From NCBI GenBank assembly GCA_949316235.1, contig OX438749.1, positions 8,264,914-8,328,913 on the forward strand: DNA of 64,000 bases, in the 5' to 3' direction. Below, in pieces: positions 10,195-19,977 of the stretch; position 1 is the stretch's first letter, and every line of letters starts with the position of its first letter. Source of the DNA: Oegoconia quadripuncta. Lineage: Eukaryota > Arthropoda > Insecta > Lepidoptera > Autostichidae. The notes below the pieces were generated by a model. The model was given only the letters and a program-made list of their open reading frames with translations. It did no database searches and was not told the DNA's origin. Position numbers and translations under genes: made by a program.

Positions 10195-10400
10195 TGGTTG
10201 ATGACCGTTGATAGTGACCCTGTCAGTGAAACCAACGGTGAATGTTTGTGTGATGAATACGAACATTTATTCCCGAGTCATGGATGTTATATAAATATTT
10301 ATGTAGGTTTATCCGTTATCTAGTGTCCATAGCACAAGCTTTGCTTAGTTTGGGACTAGATGATTGGTGTGTCTGCAATATTCATTATTATTATTATTAT
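10195..10400 (+). repeat. SINE-A copy lacking its B box
   Basis: It matches the 8085 copy, but the segment with GGTTCGAATCCCGCGAGGGG is missing: the sequence jumps from CCAACGG to TGAATGTTTG. The body and an ATT-rich tail are intact. Without a B box it should be transcriptionally dead. Confidence 0.7.
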
Positions 10401-10519
10401 TGAAAATTTAGAAAACCGCCGACAACATTGATGGAACATATGATTATATCATCCAGTTAGACTAGACCAAATAATATTAAGTATTTAAAAACCAAAACCA
10501 CCACCACGACAGCATATTT

Positions 10520-10750
10520 TGTATTTTGCGATGCCAGGTCTCAGAATCTAACGACACCACGCACTTCGAAATCGGTCAAGCCGTTTAGGCGACAGGATGT
10601 CCCAAAGGAACGGACATACATTCACTCGAAAAACATTACCCTCCTTTCTTGGGCAGTCGGGTAAAAAGCTTATAATGGATTTCGGATTAATCTTTAATAT
10701 AAAAAGCCGCACCCAATACGGTTTATGCATTACTGAGATACTTTCAGACA
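10520..10750 (-). repeat. Dispersed repeat DR-5 copy
   Basis: The minus strand reads GACCGATTTCGAAGTGCGTGGTGTCGTTAGATTC. It is shared with copies at 29545-29770 (minus), 33010-33250, 54480-54640 and 60290-60460 (plus). Immediately beyond it the minisatellite begins. Confidence 0.6.
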
Positions 10751-10799
10751 CACCACATTCTCGTGCACACATACTCACAACACCGTCAAACACAAACAC

Positions 10800-11372
10800 C
10801 TATCGTTTTTCGCCGAGGTTATGTCTGGACAAAGACTGGAGACACACACAAAACGCCGTCAAACATATAACATAAAACACCCGTCGTTTTTCACCGAGAG
10901 TATGTCTGGACAAAGACTGGAGACAGACACACAACGCCGTCAAGCACATAAAACAAAACACCAGTCGTTTTTCGCCGAGGGTATGTCTGGACAAAGACTG
11001 GAGGCAGGGACACAAACCGCCGTCAAATACATAACACTGGTTGTTTTTCGCCGAGGGTTTGTCTGGACAAAGACTGTGAGACAGACACACAAAACGCCGT
11101 CAAACACATAACACTCGTCGTTTTTCGCCGATTGTATGTCTGGACAAAGACTGGAGACAGATACACAAAAGGCCGTCAAACACCAAACACATAACACAAA
11201 ACACCCGTCGTTTTTCGCCGAGGGTATGTCTGGACAAAGACTGGAGACAGCCACACAAAACATCGTCAAACACAATAACACCCGTCGTTTTTCGTCAAGG
11301 GTATATCTGGGCAAAGACTGGACCCAGACTCACAAAACGCCGTCAAACACATAACCCAAAACCTCCGTCGTT
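10800..11372. repeat. Minisatellite, seven units of 76-90 bp
   Basis: Units are anchored by TGTCTGGACAAAGACTGG, starting at about 10821, 10902, 10983, 11059, 11136, 11226 and 11303, with spacings of 81, 81, 76, 77, 90 and 77. Each unit also carries a CGTCGTTTTTCGCCGAGGG-like block and a CGCCGTCAAACACATAAC-like block. Open frames on both strands result from the repetition and are not genes. Confidence 0.95.
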
Positions 11373-11377
11373 TGTTT

Positions 11378-11500
11378 GTTTGTAAACGCTTTATTGTACT
11401 TTATGAAATTTACAAAGTTATTCTACCTTAATTAAAATTAAGTACAAAGGCGGATTTATCCCAAATAGGGATCTCTTCCAGACAACCCAGGTAAATTCCA
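11378..11500 (+). repeat. Dispersed repeat DR-3 fragment (LINE 3'-end-like)
   Basis: The order is CGCTTTATTGTAC, then AGGCGGATTTATCCC, then GGGATCTCTTCCAGACAACC. It recurs at 12540-12665, 25140-25235 and 27460-27590. This resembles the 3' end of lepidopteran non-LTR elements. Confidence 0.55.
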
Positions 11501-12383
11501 AAAGGCAGATTGATTGGGCGCACACAAAGCAAATCAACATTTACAATTTTTAGTCGAGGCTTAAAAATAAAACCTCACGTCTATTAGCGATATTTGATTC
11601 CTTAAAATCGGAAGTTTCACACCTGTCAATTTCATACAGCATCTGTGGCCGCGCGGTTTGTGCTTTTACAAATTCCAGTCCCTTATAACCAAGTGTATAT
11701 TTAGATACGGTTTTAGAAATTATTTATTAGGTGCAATCAGACCACCGCTTTGGCTAACACATCAGGCTAATTGCTAGTGTCCGTCTGTCTGTCTGGGTGA
11801 ACAAGCTAATTTGGTAACAATTTCGATTCTAAACCCTCCTAATGACATGGCTAATTTAGAAGAAGAGTGAGCCCACTTTGCAATAAACTAGCGCGCTATA
11901 GTCTTTTTTACATTTGTATAAGGACTTATAAGAGACCCAAAATAAAATCACAAACTAGAAAATATTATATGTTTTATTATTATTTATTTGTAACATTCAC
12001 CAAGCATAGCAATAAACTTGATGCTACTAGTGTAATGTACCTAATATAATATAAATAGTATTACTCCTATACTATTGGTATATCATATTATGATAATTAC
12101 TAAGTACAAGTATTGAAGAAATTTTATTTATTTAAATTATGTACAGTCGCGGAATGAAAAGGTTCGTCATATTAAAGTTGAGTTTTGCTTGTAGACAAGT
12201 TGTAGGTTTGACATTCGATTGCACACTAATAAAGATCACACTAATAAAAAGGTTTTTGTTCAACTATTCATAGTCTTGACTATAAATTCGCATGATGTGT
12301 TCCTTGGAACACTAGTTTGGCTAAACATGAACCCTGTCGTGAATGCGTTAAGCATAATTTTCTATGCAACATTTGTTAGTTAG

Positions 12384-12757
12384 TGACGACTGATTGGTGT
12401 AGTAGACAGTAACCCTGTCAGCGAAACCAACGATTGCTGGTTCGAATCCCGCGAAGAGTAAATGTTTGTATGATGAATACGAACTTTTATTCCCGAGTCA
12501 TGGGTGTTTATAATAAATATTTATTTATTTATTTATTTATTTAACACTTTATTGCATACACAGAAAACAATTACAGTGATACTTAAGAGTAAGATATACA
12601 AAAGGCGAGCTTATCCCTAAAAGAGATATCTTCCAGCAAACCCAACATAGGATATAACAATAGTAATTATGTATGCTTATCCGTTGTTTAGCATCCATAG
12701 TACAAGCTTTGGCACTAGATGATTGGTGTAAGTGTCCGAAATATTTATTATTTATTT
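12384..12757 (+). repeat. SINE-A copy split by a DR-3 insertion
   Basis: The head has an A box (TGATTGGTGTAGTAGACAGTAACC) and a B box (GGTTCGAATCCC). The body is interrupted after ATAAATATTTATT by 12514-12667, which is an ATTT run plus a DR-3 fragment, and resumes at TATGCTTATCCGTTGTTTAGCATCC. Confidence 0.7.
12514..12667 (+). repeat. (TTTA)n run and nested DR-3 fragment
   Basis: Six TTTA units lead into CACTTTATTGCATACACAG. AGGCGAGCTTATCCC and GAGATATCTTCCAGC follow. It sits inside the SINE-A copy and is therefore the younger insertion. Confidence 0.6.
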
Positions 12758-13544
12758 ATTAGTTTAGAAAGGTAACATGTGCTTGCTAAATGTCAAATTA
12801 AAGTATTTGAAAACTGACGACCCGTTTCATTCTGCGACTGTACCTACACGCTGTGGGAATAATAATTATACAATTTGTTTTTAAAAAGTCATAACAAGTT
12901 TTTACAATAAACTAAGTCGTATTACGAAAAGGAATGTTAATGTGACCGCAAAATTTTTCGGTAATCTGGGGCGTATTTTTTAAACGGTCGAACATTTCCT
13001 GCTATTTAAATTAAATTAAAAAACCTATTTATACTCTTCCTCGCAAGCTAAAATTGCATAATTCTTACACATTACAATCATATTAGGTTTGACATATGAG
13101 TACAGAGGATCAGTAGAAACCTGATGAATTGTTAAAAAATTGATCTAACTCTTCTCCATACAAATTTTGTCGATCACCTTAAAGTAATTTTGTAAGCCAA
13201 TATCGGAACGTTTATACATCATTGGCAAAGTCCTACAAAAAGGTTGTTTCCTTTGAGGATTGATAACTGAAGATACAAGCCCTGATAATATGCTACATTC
13301 GAATTTATTGTATGAAATAAGGTGTTCTGTTTATGATCTGAACTACAGAAGGGAGAATGAATCATATTACATAGTCTAGATTGCGATCTTTACAAAATAC
13401 AAATTGCTAAGCTATATTTTATTGGAAAGACACAAATTACATTGGACTTGTCTTTTATAGTACAGATTTATTGAACTTGCATATCTATAAGAGTCCCAAA
13501 GGCAAGAATAATACATTTATAATAAATATCATTATCATAGCAGC

Positions 13545-13800
13545 TACAGGACATCCCTTATTGAACATAGGCCTCTAGATTTCCAGAGCAACCGGTTAGA
13601 AGTGGGCGGAATTACCGACTACCCGCAATCTTTATTAAGTCATCCGTGTACCTTGTGAGTGGACGACTCATACTGCGCTTGCTAGATTTTTAATGCCCCA
13701 ACGACCTTTAGTTCCTCGAACTATCTGCCCTACCTACTTCCACTTCAACATAGGTATCTACTAATCCGGTGGACTGTCGGTGATTTTCGTTCTTTTACGG
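13545..13800 (-). pseudogene. RTE-like LINE ORF C-terminal relic
   Basis: Read on the minus strand in pieces, it shows SVKERK..T, then SKRSMSRPLTRYTDDLIKIAGSR, then LEAYVQ at the end. These correspond to the RTE polyprotein C-terminus (R.RTK.TD..., R..GRP..RWTDDL.K.AG.RW, LGEAYVQ). Stops and shifts show it is dead. It lies just 3' of the ionotropic receptor gene. Confidence 0.6.
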
Positions 13801-13825
13801 ATGTCCTCATTTTTGATTCAATTAA

Positions 13826-13843
13826 TTTATTAATTATTTTATT
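13826..13843 (-). terminator. Candidate poly(A) signals of the IR gene
   Basis: Two AATAAA hexamers occur on the minus strand (13826-13831 and 13838-13843), about 130-140 bases past the stop. The surrounding sequence is AT-rich, so chance occurrence is possible. Confidence 0.35.
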
Positions 13844-13969
13844 CATTTTTTATTTAATAAAAGTCGTAGTAAAACAACTAGCACCTCTCCACAGTTCGTT
13901 GTGTGGGCTTGAGCTTAGTTATGAGAGATGCCCATATTCAGAGATCAAGTGTTAAATATTAAATTTAAT

Positions 13970-15790
13970 TTATCTTAATTTAAGCTTATTTTTTAACTCG
14001 TGTTTATGGATAAAAATTTCGGCAAAACAAATTACAGAGCATATAATGCACATCACCAAAAAACCATAGAAACAAGACATCAGGAGAACTGTAGCTTTAT
14101 TAAGAATTGGTGGTTCAAACATGACGTAAGTAACCCGGTCAGGGTGTTTCAGTAGAAATTGGTGAATAATGTCATTCGCAATCTTCGTATACAGTCCTTT
14201 CTCTATTGCGTTACGCATGAGTCGCTGGATGTGGTTCGCGGCAGGCCAGCCAGGACGAAAATGAATGCATAACGAAACTCGATTCGCCAGCTCATCTAAA
14301 ACTTGCCCCTTTTGACCATTAATCGCAGCTGCAAAATGACTAGCTGCCAACAAAAATCTTTTCCCATTATGTATATCTTTGAACCCAAGTTGTAATTCAG
14401 TTAAAGATAACACTTTGTAGTTCTTCCATAGATTAGGATTTTCTTCCTTGTAGTAATCTCTAAATTCTTCTTGACCTCCATAGCTGTCGACAGCCATCAG
14501 TCCTTCTTTTAGTGTTTTCAAAGGAGGCTCTATGGTTACTGCACTCAATATACTTTTCGCGAACGGATTGCATAGATCACCCAGATAAATAATACGCATA
14601 ATTACACAAAACCAAATCCATATAACAAACACTGTGTTAACTATCCAGCATTTTGTGTCAAAATTTATAACTTGACCCAAAAATAGAGCAAATATTTGAT
14701 AGAAAACTCCCTCTTTTCTTTCTAATTTGCGCACGTTAAATCGTTCCATAAACTTAATTATAATTAAAAACACAAAAAATGATGGAACAATGAAAGGGGT
14801 GACGCTATTTAAAATGGGCAGAAACATCTTGATCCATGTATTAATTTGGCGACGGCGCGGCGCAAACCAGTGAATCCTTAAAACTATGTATGATGGTGAT
14901 ATTTGTGTCGCGGAATATCTATAGGGGCTCATTATTATAGATGGCAACAAGATATCAGCACGACGTTCAACGAGGTCATTAAAAAACCCTGTTGTATTAT
15001 CATATGTGTAACCTCCAATACTACCATTGGAACTCAAAGACACGATATCTAAAGTGGCATTAAGTAATTTAGCAATAAGTAACACGAACATCCCATCTAA
15101 TCCTCCCTGAGCGACAATAGTATTATTTTTTACATAAATGTTTGTGAATGGTATATGGTTTAACACTGACAATCTTATTGGACATTTATGAAAATTACTG
15201 AATTTTTTAAAAAATATACTTCCAGCGGTAGCGTTTACTGTAACAGGGGAATAATTTCCACATTCTCCATTACCGTATGGAATATACGTCGAAATCTTAA
15301 CGTTTTTATTATCAGCCTCAAATCCTACTATTATTATGTCACCGACGTCATTGTTCCATGCAGTTTTCGTAATATAGGCCAACTCGGATTCTTCAGAGTT
15401 TTTTGTCGATAGTATTAGTATGACTCGAATTGGTATTACTACATCTTTTCTGATTATAGATACAAATTTTTCGAACTCATCTGCCATGCTAGCGAAAAAC
15501 ACTAATTGTTTGTATTTAAAGGTTTTATATGTTTGAAGAATATCAATATCATTCCCTTTAATGTTGGGTATGCAAACGACATTAACAGCCCCTTGGTAAA
15601 TTTTCAAAAATTCTTCGACATCACTTGGATCACTGCGTCCCCAAACTACGAAAGTGATTGCGAGGTGACCAAAAGCTTTGTTGGCAATATCTGCTGCTGT
15701 ATTTGATAAACTTAATGTTCGGTTTAACTTTGCTAGATGAAAAATAATAATTATTATCAATTTAACTTTTGATCTGCGTTTTATTATCAT
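13970..15790 (-). CDS. Divergent ionotropic receptor (IR), single exon, 606 aa
   Basis: This is a ligand-gated cation channel of the insect ionotropic-receptor family, related to glutamate receptors and expected in the dendritic membrane of chemosensory (often taste) neurons. A hydrophobic N-terminus (residues 10-20) could be a signal peptide. Residues 203-313 form the S1 half of the ligand-binding domain, with GGLDGMFVLLIAKLLNATLD at about 229-248. A membrane helix lies at 322-347, the pore region at about 360-376, a second helix at 381-405, the S2 half at 425-550, and the last helix at 565-592 before a short basic tail. The length suits the family. The binding-site segment (SPYRYSATQISPSYIVLRIHWF, given here in part: 288-309) lacks the usual glutamate-receptor pattern, as in other divergent IRs. 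The frame is intact and has no introns, as in several moth IR lineages. The ligand and exact subfamily cannot be assigned. Confidence 0.88.
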   Translation of the reverse strand: MIIKRRSKVKLIIIIIFHLAKLNRTLSLSNTAADIANKAFGHLAITFVVWGRSDPSDVEEFLKIYQGAVNVVCIPNIKGNDIDILQTYKTFKYKQLVFFASMADEFEKFVSIIRKDVVIPIRVILILSTKNSEESELAYITKTAWNNDVGDIIIVGFEADNKNVKISTYIPYGNGECGNYSPVTVNATAGSIFFKKFSNFHKCPIRLSVLNHIPFTNIYVKNNTIVAQGGLDGMFVLLIAKLLNATLDIVSLSSNGSIGGYTYDNTTGFFNDLVERRADILLPSIIMSPYRYSATQISPSYIVLRIHWFAPRRRQINTWIKMFLPILNSVTPFIVPSFFVFLIIIKFMERFNVRKLERKEGVFYQIFALFLGQVINFDTKCWIVNTVFVIWIWFCVIMRIIYLGDLCNPFAKSILSAVTIEPPLKTLKEGLMAVDSYGGQEEFRDYYKEENPNLWKNYKVLSLTELQLGFKDIHNGKRFLLAASHFAAAINGQKGQVLDELANRVSLCIHFRPGWPAANHIQRLMRNAIEKGLYTKIANDIIHQFLLKHPDRVTYVMFEPPILNKATVLLMSCFYGFLVMCIICSVICFAEIFIHKHELKNKLKLR

Positions 15791-15799
15791 TATTATCTT

Positions 15800-16430
15800 C
15801 TAAATTGGTCCTATTGGTACCGAAATTATTTTGACCACTGCACGATGGTCGTCATATAAGTAAGCCGTATCTAAACTAGATACCTGAAGGGTGCTACACA
15901 CATAGTTACAAAATTTTTTATTTATAATTTATATGGCTTGAACATGCACCACTCAAGTATTGTTTGAAAAAATAAATGTTACTTCCAAATAAGTAACTTA
16001 AACTAATGTTACCTACAAAGCTATTCATTACTAATATTTATGGTTTTAGAATTTATTATAAGATTAGCTCAGAAATAATTGTGATGATCACTGCTCAACC
16101 ATCATTCATCATACATAATGTGTGATACTTGTGTATACAGACGAAATTAATGAAACAAGGTGCATTAACGAAATGTGTGTGTTTAATATCATAAAGCAAA
16201 TATAACCTCAAAGTATAAGTATTGCAGGTTCTTGGGGATTTAATGACTCGCATTCCATTCACAGCAGTAAAGCACTAGTGACGCATTCGCATTCGTTATT
16301 AATTTTCGATAAACGAAATTAAGCAAGCACTGCTTCGATGGGTAACCACTAGTGACAGCGTGTTTCGGTGCTTTGGGCACCTTAAATAGTGGGTCTCGGT
16401 TGTTTTTAAGCCTAGTCGGTGGCCATTTTG
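15800..16430. other. Upstream region of the IR gene; no further gene seen
   Basis: This AT-rich flank must contain the receptor promoter. I see no convincing TATA/initiator pair at the expected spacing. Confidence 0.35.
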
Positions 16431-16435
16431 ACACT

Positions 16436-16540
16436 AATCCAACAATCCGCACTGGGCACGTGGTGTAGTATGGCCCGTATCCTCTAGTGAGAGTAAGCTG
16501 TACCCCAGCAGTTGCAAATACATGCTGTTGATGTAATTCG
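16436..16540 (+). repeat. SINE-B tail fragment
   Basis: CGCACTGGGCACGTGGTG, then TATGGCCCGTATCCTCT and CCCCAGCAGT...GCTGTTGATG match the 3' half of the element at 26125-26430. Confidence 0.5.
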
Positions 16541-17149
16541 CACCTTAGGAGCTATTATCCAACTTCAGTAATTATGAACATCATTGCCATCTCTTTCGCC
16601 ATTGATCGAAATTGACAGTAAAGCCCTAGTATTCGCATAACTTGACAGTTGAAAGCCTAATCGAAGTTGACAGTTGGCGATGAAATTTGACGTTAGACAA
16701 TAAAGTTTCTAAGCCGTCCTTCGCTGCAATAGTATAGTATAGTATATAGTATTTAAATGTGATGTGTCCAACTTGCTCCTTATCAGGAGCGTCATAGAGC
16801 CGTCTCCATATCATAAATACAATTCTTAGTACTGCTTAGCTGTAACTACTATGTTTTTGAATTCTTCTTCTTAGCGAGTCGATGGCAAACATCAAATTCT
16901 TGTAGCTGTATCGGGCTGAGATTCGTTGTCTATTTTATCCACTACATTTTGAAAAACATTTAAATCTTATTGTCAATTCTTCTCTAAAATTTCCTAGGTC
17001 CTGAGATTGTTCATATGTTTAACACTTAATGATTCCAACCCAAACAATGAAGTAAAAAATTCTGACATCCTTAATTTTACTACCCTGCTTGGAGCATTCC
17101 TTGACTAGACTTACCTGGGCAATACTGATTTTGCTAGGATCTTTTCATT

Positions 17150-17350
17150 CCAGGTTCTATCGCCCTCATTCAGTTCAAGGATGGATCCCTATATTTGTGT
17201 GGCCATGATTAATTTCCACCAAGTGAACTGCTTATTCGTATATCATATATTCGCTTTTCATCAAACATTTTCACTTCAAATAGACAAATTAGCTTTTCGT
17301 AGATAACATTTGTGAACAACGTAACTTGCCCTCAGAGAAACGTAAAATTT
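17150..17350 (+). repeat. Repeat shared with 36100-36295
   Basis: The shared landmarks are GATTAATTTCCACC, TTTTCATCAAA, TAGCTTTTC and GAACAACGTAACTTGCC. The parent element is unknown. Confidence 0.5.
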
Positions 17351-18004
17351 TTAGGGATCCGTACTTGTAAAGGTAAACTTAAGCCCTATAGGATCACTTT
17401 GTTGTATGTATGTCTATCCATGTGTCAAGACCTTTTTTCTCAGAAACGGCAGAACGTTTGAAATTGAAACTAATGTTTAGTACTATTAATTATTCTGTGC
17501 TAATGTCGAATATTAAAGATATATTAGATAAAAAAATTAAGTTTCTAGTGTAACATAATAAAAAGATAGAACCTTGTAAAGCGTATTTTCATCATCAAAA
17601 TCTATAGAATACTTCTTGGTGGCCTACAATTTTGAAATTTGGCACGACGGAAGATCTTCGTGGCATAAGTGAAGGAATAAACATCGAGACTGTTTCTTTT
17701 GTTATTGACCACAATTTCACCTGATGGAAAATGTAAATGTGGTGGAAGATGAAGCACGAGATTGTAGTACATGTTTATTTATGTTTAATATCATTAGGTA
17801 ATCTTAATAACTAAACACATCCTTTAGTTTGTCAACTTAAAAAAATTGTAGTCCATACTAAATGTGATGTTGATACAAACTCCGCAGTTTCACCCCGATA
17901 TTAGTATCTAAATTTTGAATTTATGTTGTATTTGAATATAAATTACTAGACCCGATGCACCATCTCGACATTGTTACGCAATTCAGAGCGGTACCTACTA
18001 GAGA

Positions 18005-18095
18005 TGGGCTTCATCATCATCATCAGCCCGTAAATATCCCACTGCAGAGACAAATGCCTTCCCTCGTATAATGAGGGAGTATGAGATGGGCTTAT
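18005..18095 (-). repeat. SINE-B tail fragment
   Basis: Read on the minus strand, ATACTCCCTCATTATACGAGG, then GCAGTGGGATATTTACGGG and TGATGATGATGATGA match the tail of the 26125 copy. Confidence 0.65.
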
Positions 18096-18099
18096 TCGG

Positions 18100-19800
18100 A
18101 AATTATTATTAAGACATGTTGAAAAGTCGACTACGTTCCATGAAGTGACGAGATATGTGGAATTCTGGATAATATCAGAAATTTCGGTAACGGATGTCTT
18201 GTTACACATGACACGTGTACAGTAGCTTCCAAATAAACTGAACTTTCCCCTGGTCAGGATTTGCCAGGGTTGACTTGGAAACCTCTGAATAGACTTCGGT
18301 CCCAGGTCAGCCGATGCAAGGACAATCTGAGCAGATGTAGGCTATGTATGTTTTTACTGGCACCCGCAGTCGACATGAAGAAGTAGTAGAAACTTTTCTT
18401 CTTCAGATTCGGAGACGACGGTTATTCTGACTTGGAAGACATAATGAATGGCACGATACTATGTCTAACGGAAAACCGTGAGCAAACTGTGCGATAAGGT
18501 AACCGCTTTCGCGGACCGTAAGATCAATGGTGTGATAGTTAACACCCTTGAGATTAGAAAAGTATAAGAAAACCAATATTATAACATAGTTTTTACTACA
18601 GGTACTTAATTAAAAACAATGTTTAACATTAAAATTAAAAAAATAAGTTAGCTATAGATAAATTATTTTAGGCACTTAGGTACATAAATTTTACAATGTA
18701 AATATTTTTTTATAGATCTAAAATTATTTATATTAGTATGATATAGATATTTCATTTTAATTTCATAAAATATTATTTGGTTTTTCTTTGTCAGTAAGTA
18801 TTTGTAAATTATTTCCTACTTACGTAATGTAAACAACACATTTGTACTCATAACAACGCGTTTCTGTGTATGATAAATACCTGTTTTCTTATAAATTCAT
18901 ACAAACAGAAAAAATCGAGTTTAAATATATTATTATGAACGTGTTCACAGCAGACCCGTGCCTCTCCAATGATCCAAAAGTATCAGGATAGCGGGGGATC
19001 GCTGAGTGTCTAGTTGACTTCGCAATAAATTAAATTCATTACACTATGTAAATATATTAGAAATAATAATCAGCGTGTAGCCAGAATCAGGAGCAACTAA
19101 AAATATCTATTTTATATTTTTAGGAAGGTATGTACTGTACCTTATTCGTAGGTTCAAAAACTATATTCGATCGAGGAAAAATCATTATTGAGGCAATTTT
19201 TGAGAAATGATAATAATCATTGCAATGGTTTTAACATTTTATAACAGAAGTTTGATTTGCAAACGATTTTTAAATACTATCTGAAGAAATCTATAACACC
19301 TATATTAGGCAACTCCGGACTAGTAGGCAATTTAGAAGTTACTGTTATTTTTGTTGGAGTTGCTCTTACTTCAGGCTACACTTAACATTCAATGTAAAAC
19401 ATGAACACAATGTCAAAGTATGGGCTCGAGGTCAAGCCCCTAAAATTAACTAAATATTTATCTACTGTTTATTCAAGATACTTACAATACTTACATAAAT
19501 TCAATATGTTATTAAAAAAACGGTATCGGAAAGAATTTAACAAAAGCATAACAATGTTCATAAAGTATACATTTCTTTGGCTGTATTCTCTAATTGTTAA
19601 ATATCCATGACTGCAATTACTCTTATCTTTATGATTTTTTTCTTGCAAATACTCGTTTTTGTCTAACAGCAATATATTCATTCATAATAAGTACATATTT
19701 ATACCAGTCAATTAAAGGTCCGTATAGTATTTAATAGCTGTTTGTATGCGATATATGGTGTATATTATGTTTGTAGGTATGACATATAAAAATATTTGCA
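18100..19800. other. No gene seen
   Basis: This is anonymous, mostly AT-rich sequence 3' of gene A. The overlapping short frames at 19401-19681 occur on both strands without motifs. Confidence 0.4.
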
Positions 19801-19807
19801 TTTCAAT

Positions 19808-19813
19808 TTTAAT
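19808..19813 (-). terminator. Candidate poly(A) signal of gene A (ATTAAA)
   Basis: ATTAAA on the minus strand lies 50 bases past the stop. It is the common variant hexamer, and no canonical AATAAA is closer. Confidence 0.35.
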
Positions 19814-19862
19814 CATAGCGCCATCTAGTATCCTCTACGCGAAACGTGTAGAACAACGCCAT

Positions 19863-19977
19863 CTAGGATTCACGGTGGGTCAGAGCAGCGTCGACAAGTA
19901 ACACTGCCGCGGTGATTATAGACAGAGAACCTTTCGCCAAGTTCTTCCTTGCGTAGTTGTTATTGCCACCCTGGAAC
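19863..19977 (-). CDS. Gene A exon 4 with stop
   Basis: The acceptor is TTTCTAG. It encodes FQGGNNNYARKNLAKGSLS, helix 4 and the C-terminus LTHRES, stop TAG at 19863-19865. A short repeat-like motif (GCCATCTAG) occurs at the stop and again 40 bases downstream. Confidence 0.9.

Noticed and set aside
10548..11354. Several 72-124-codon frames on both strands
   Set aside because: They follow the minisatellite periodicity and have no independent coding evidence.
10800..11372. CRISPR-like array
   Set aside because: The whole unit is repeated without unique spacers, and the genome is eukaryotic.
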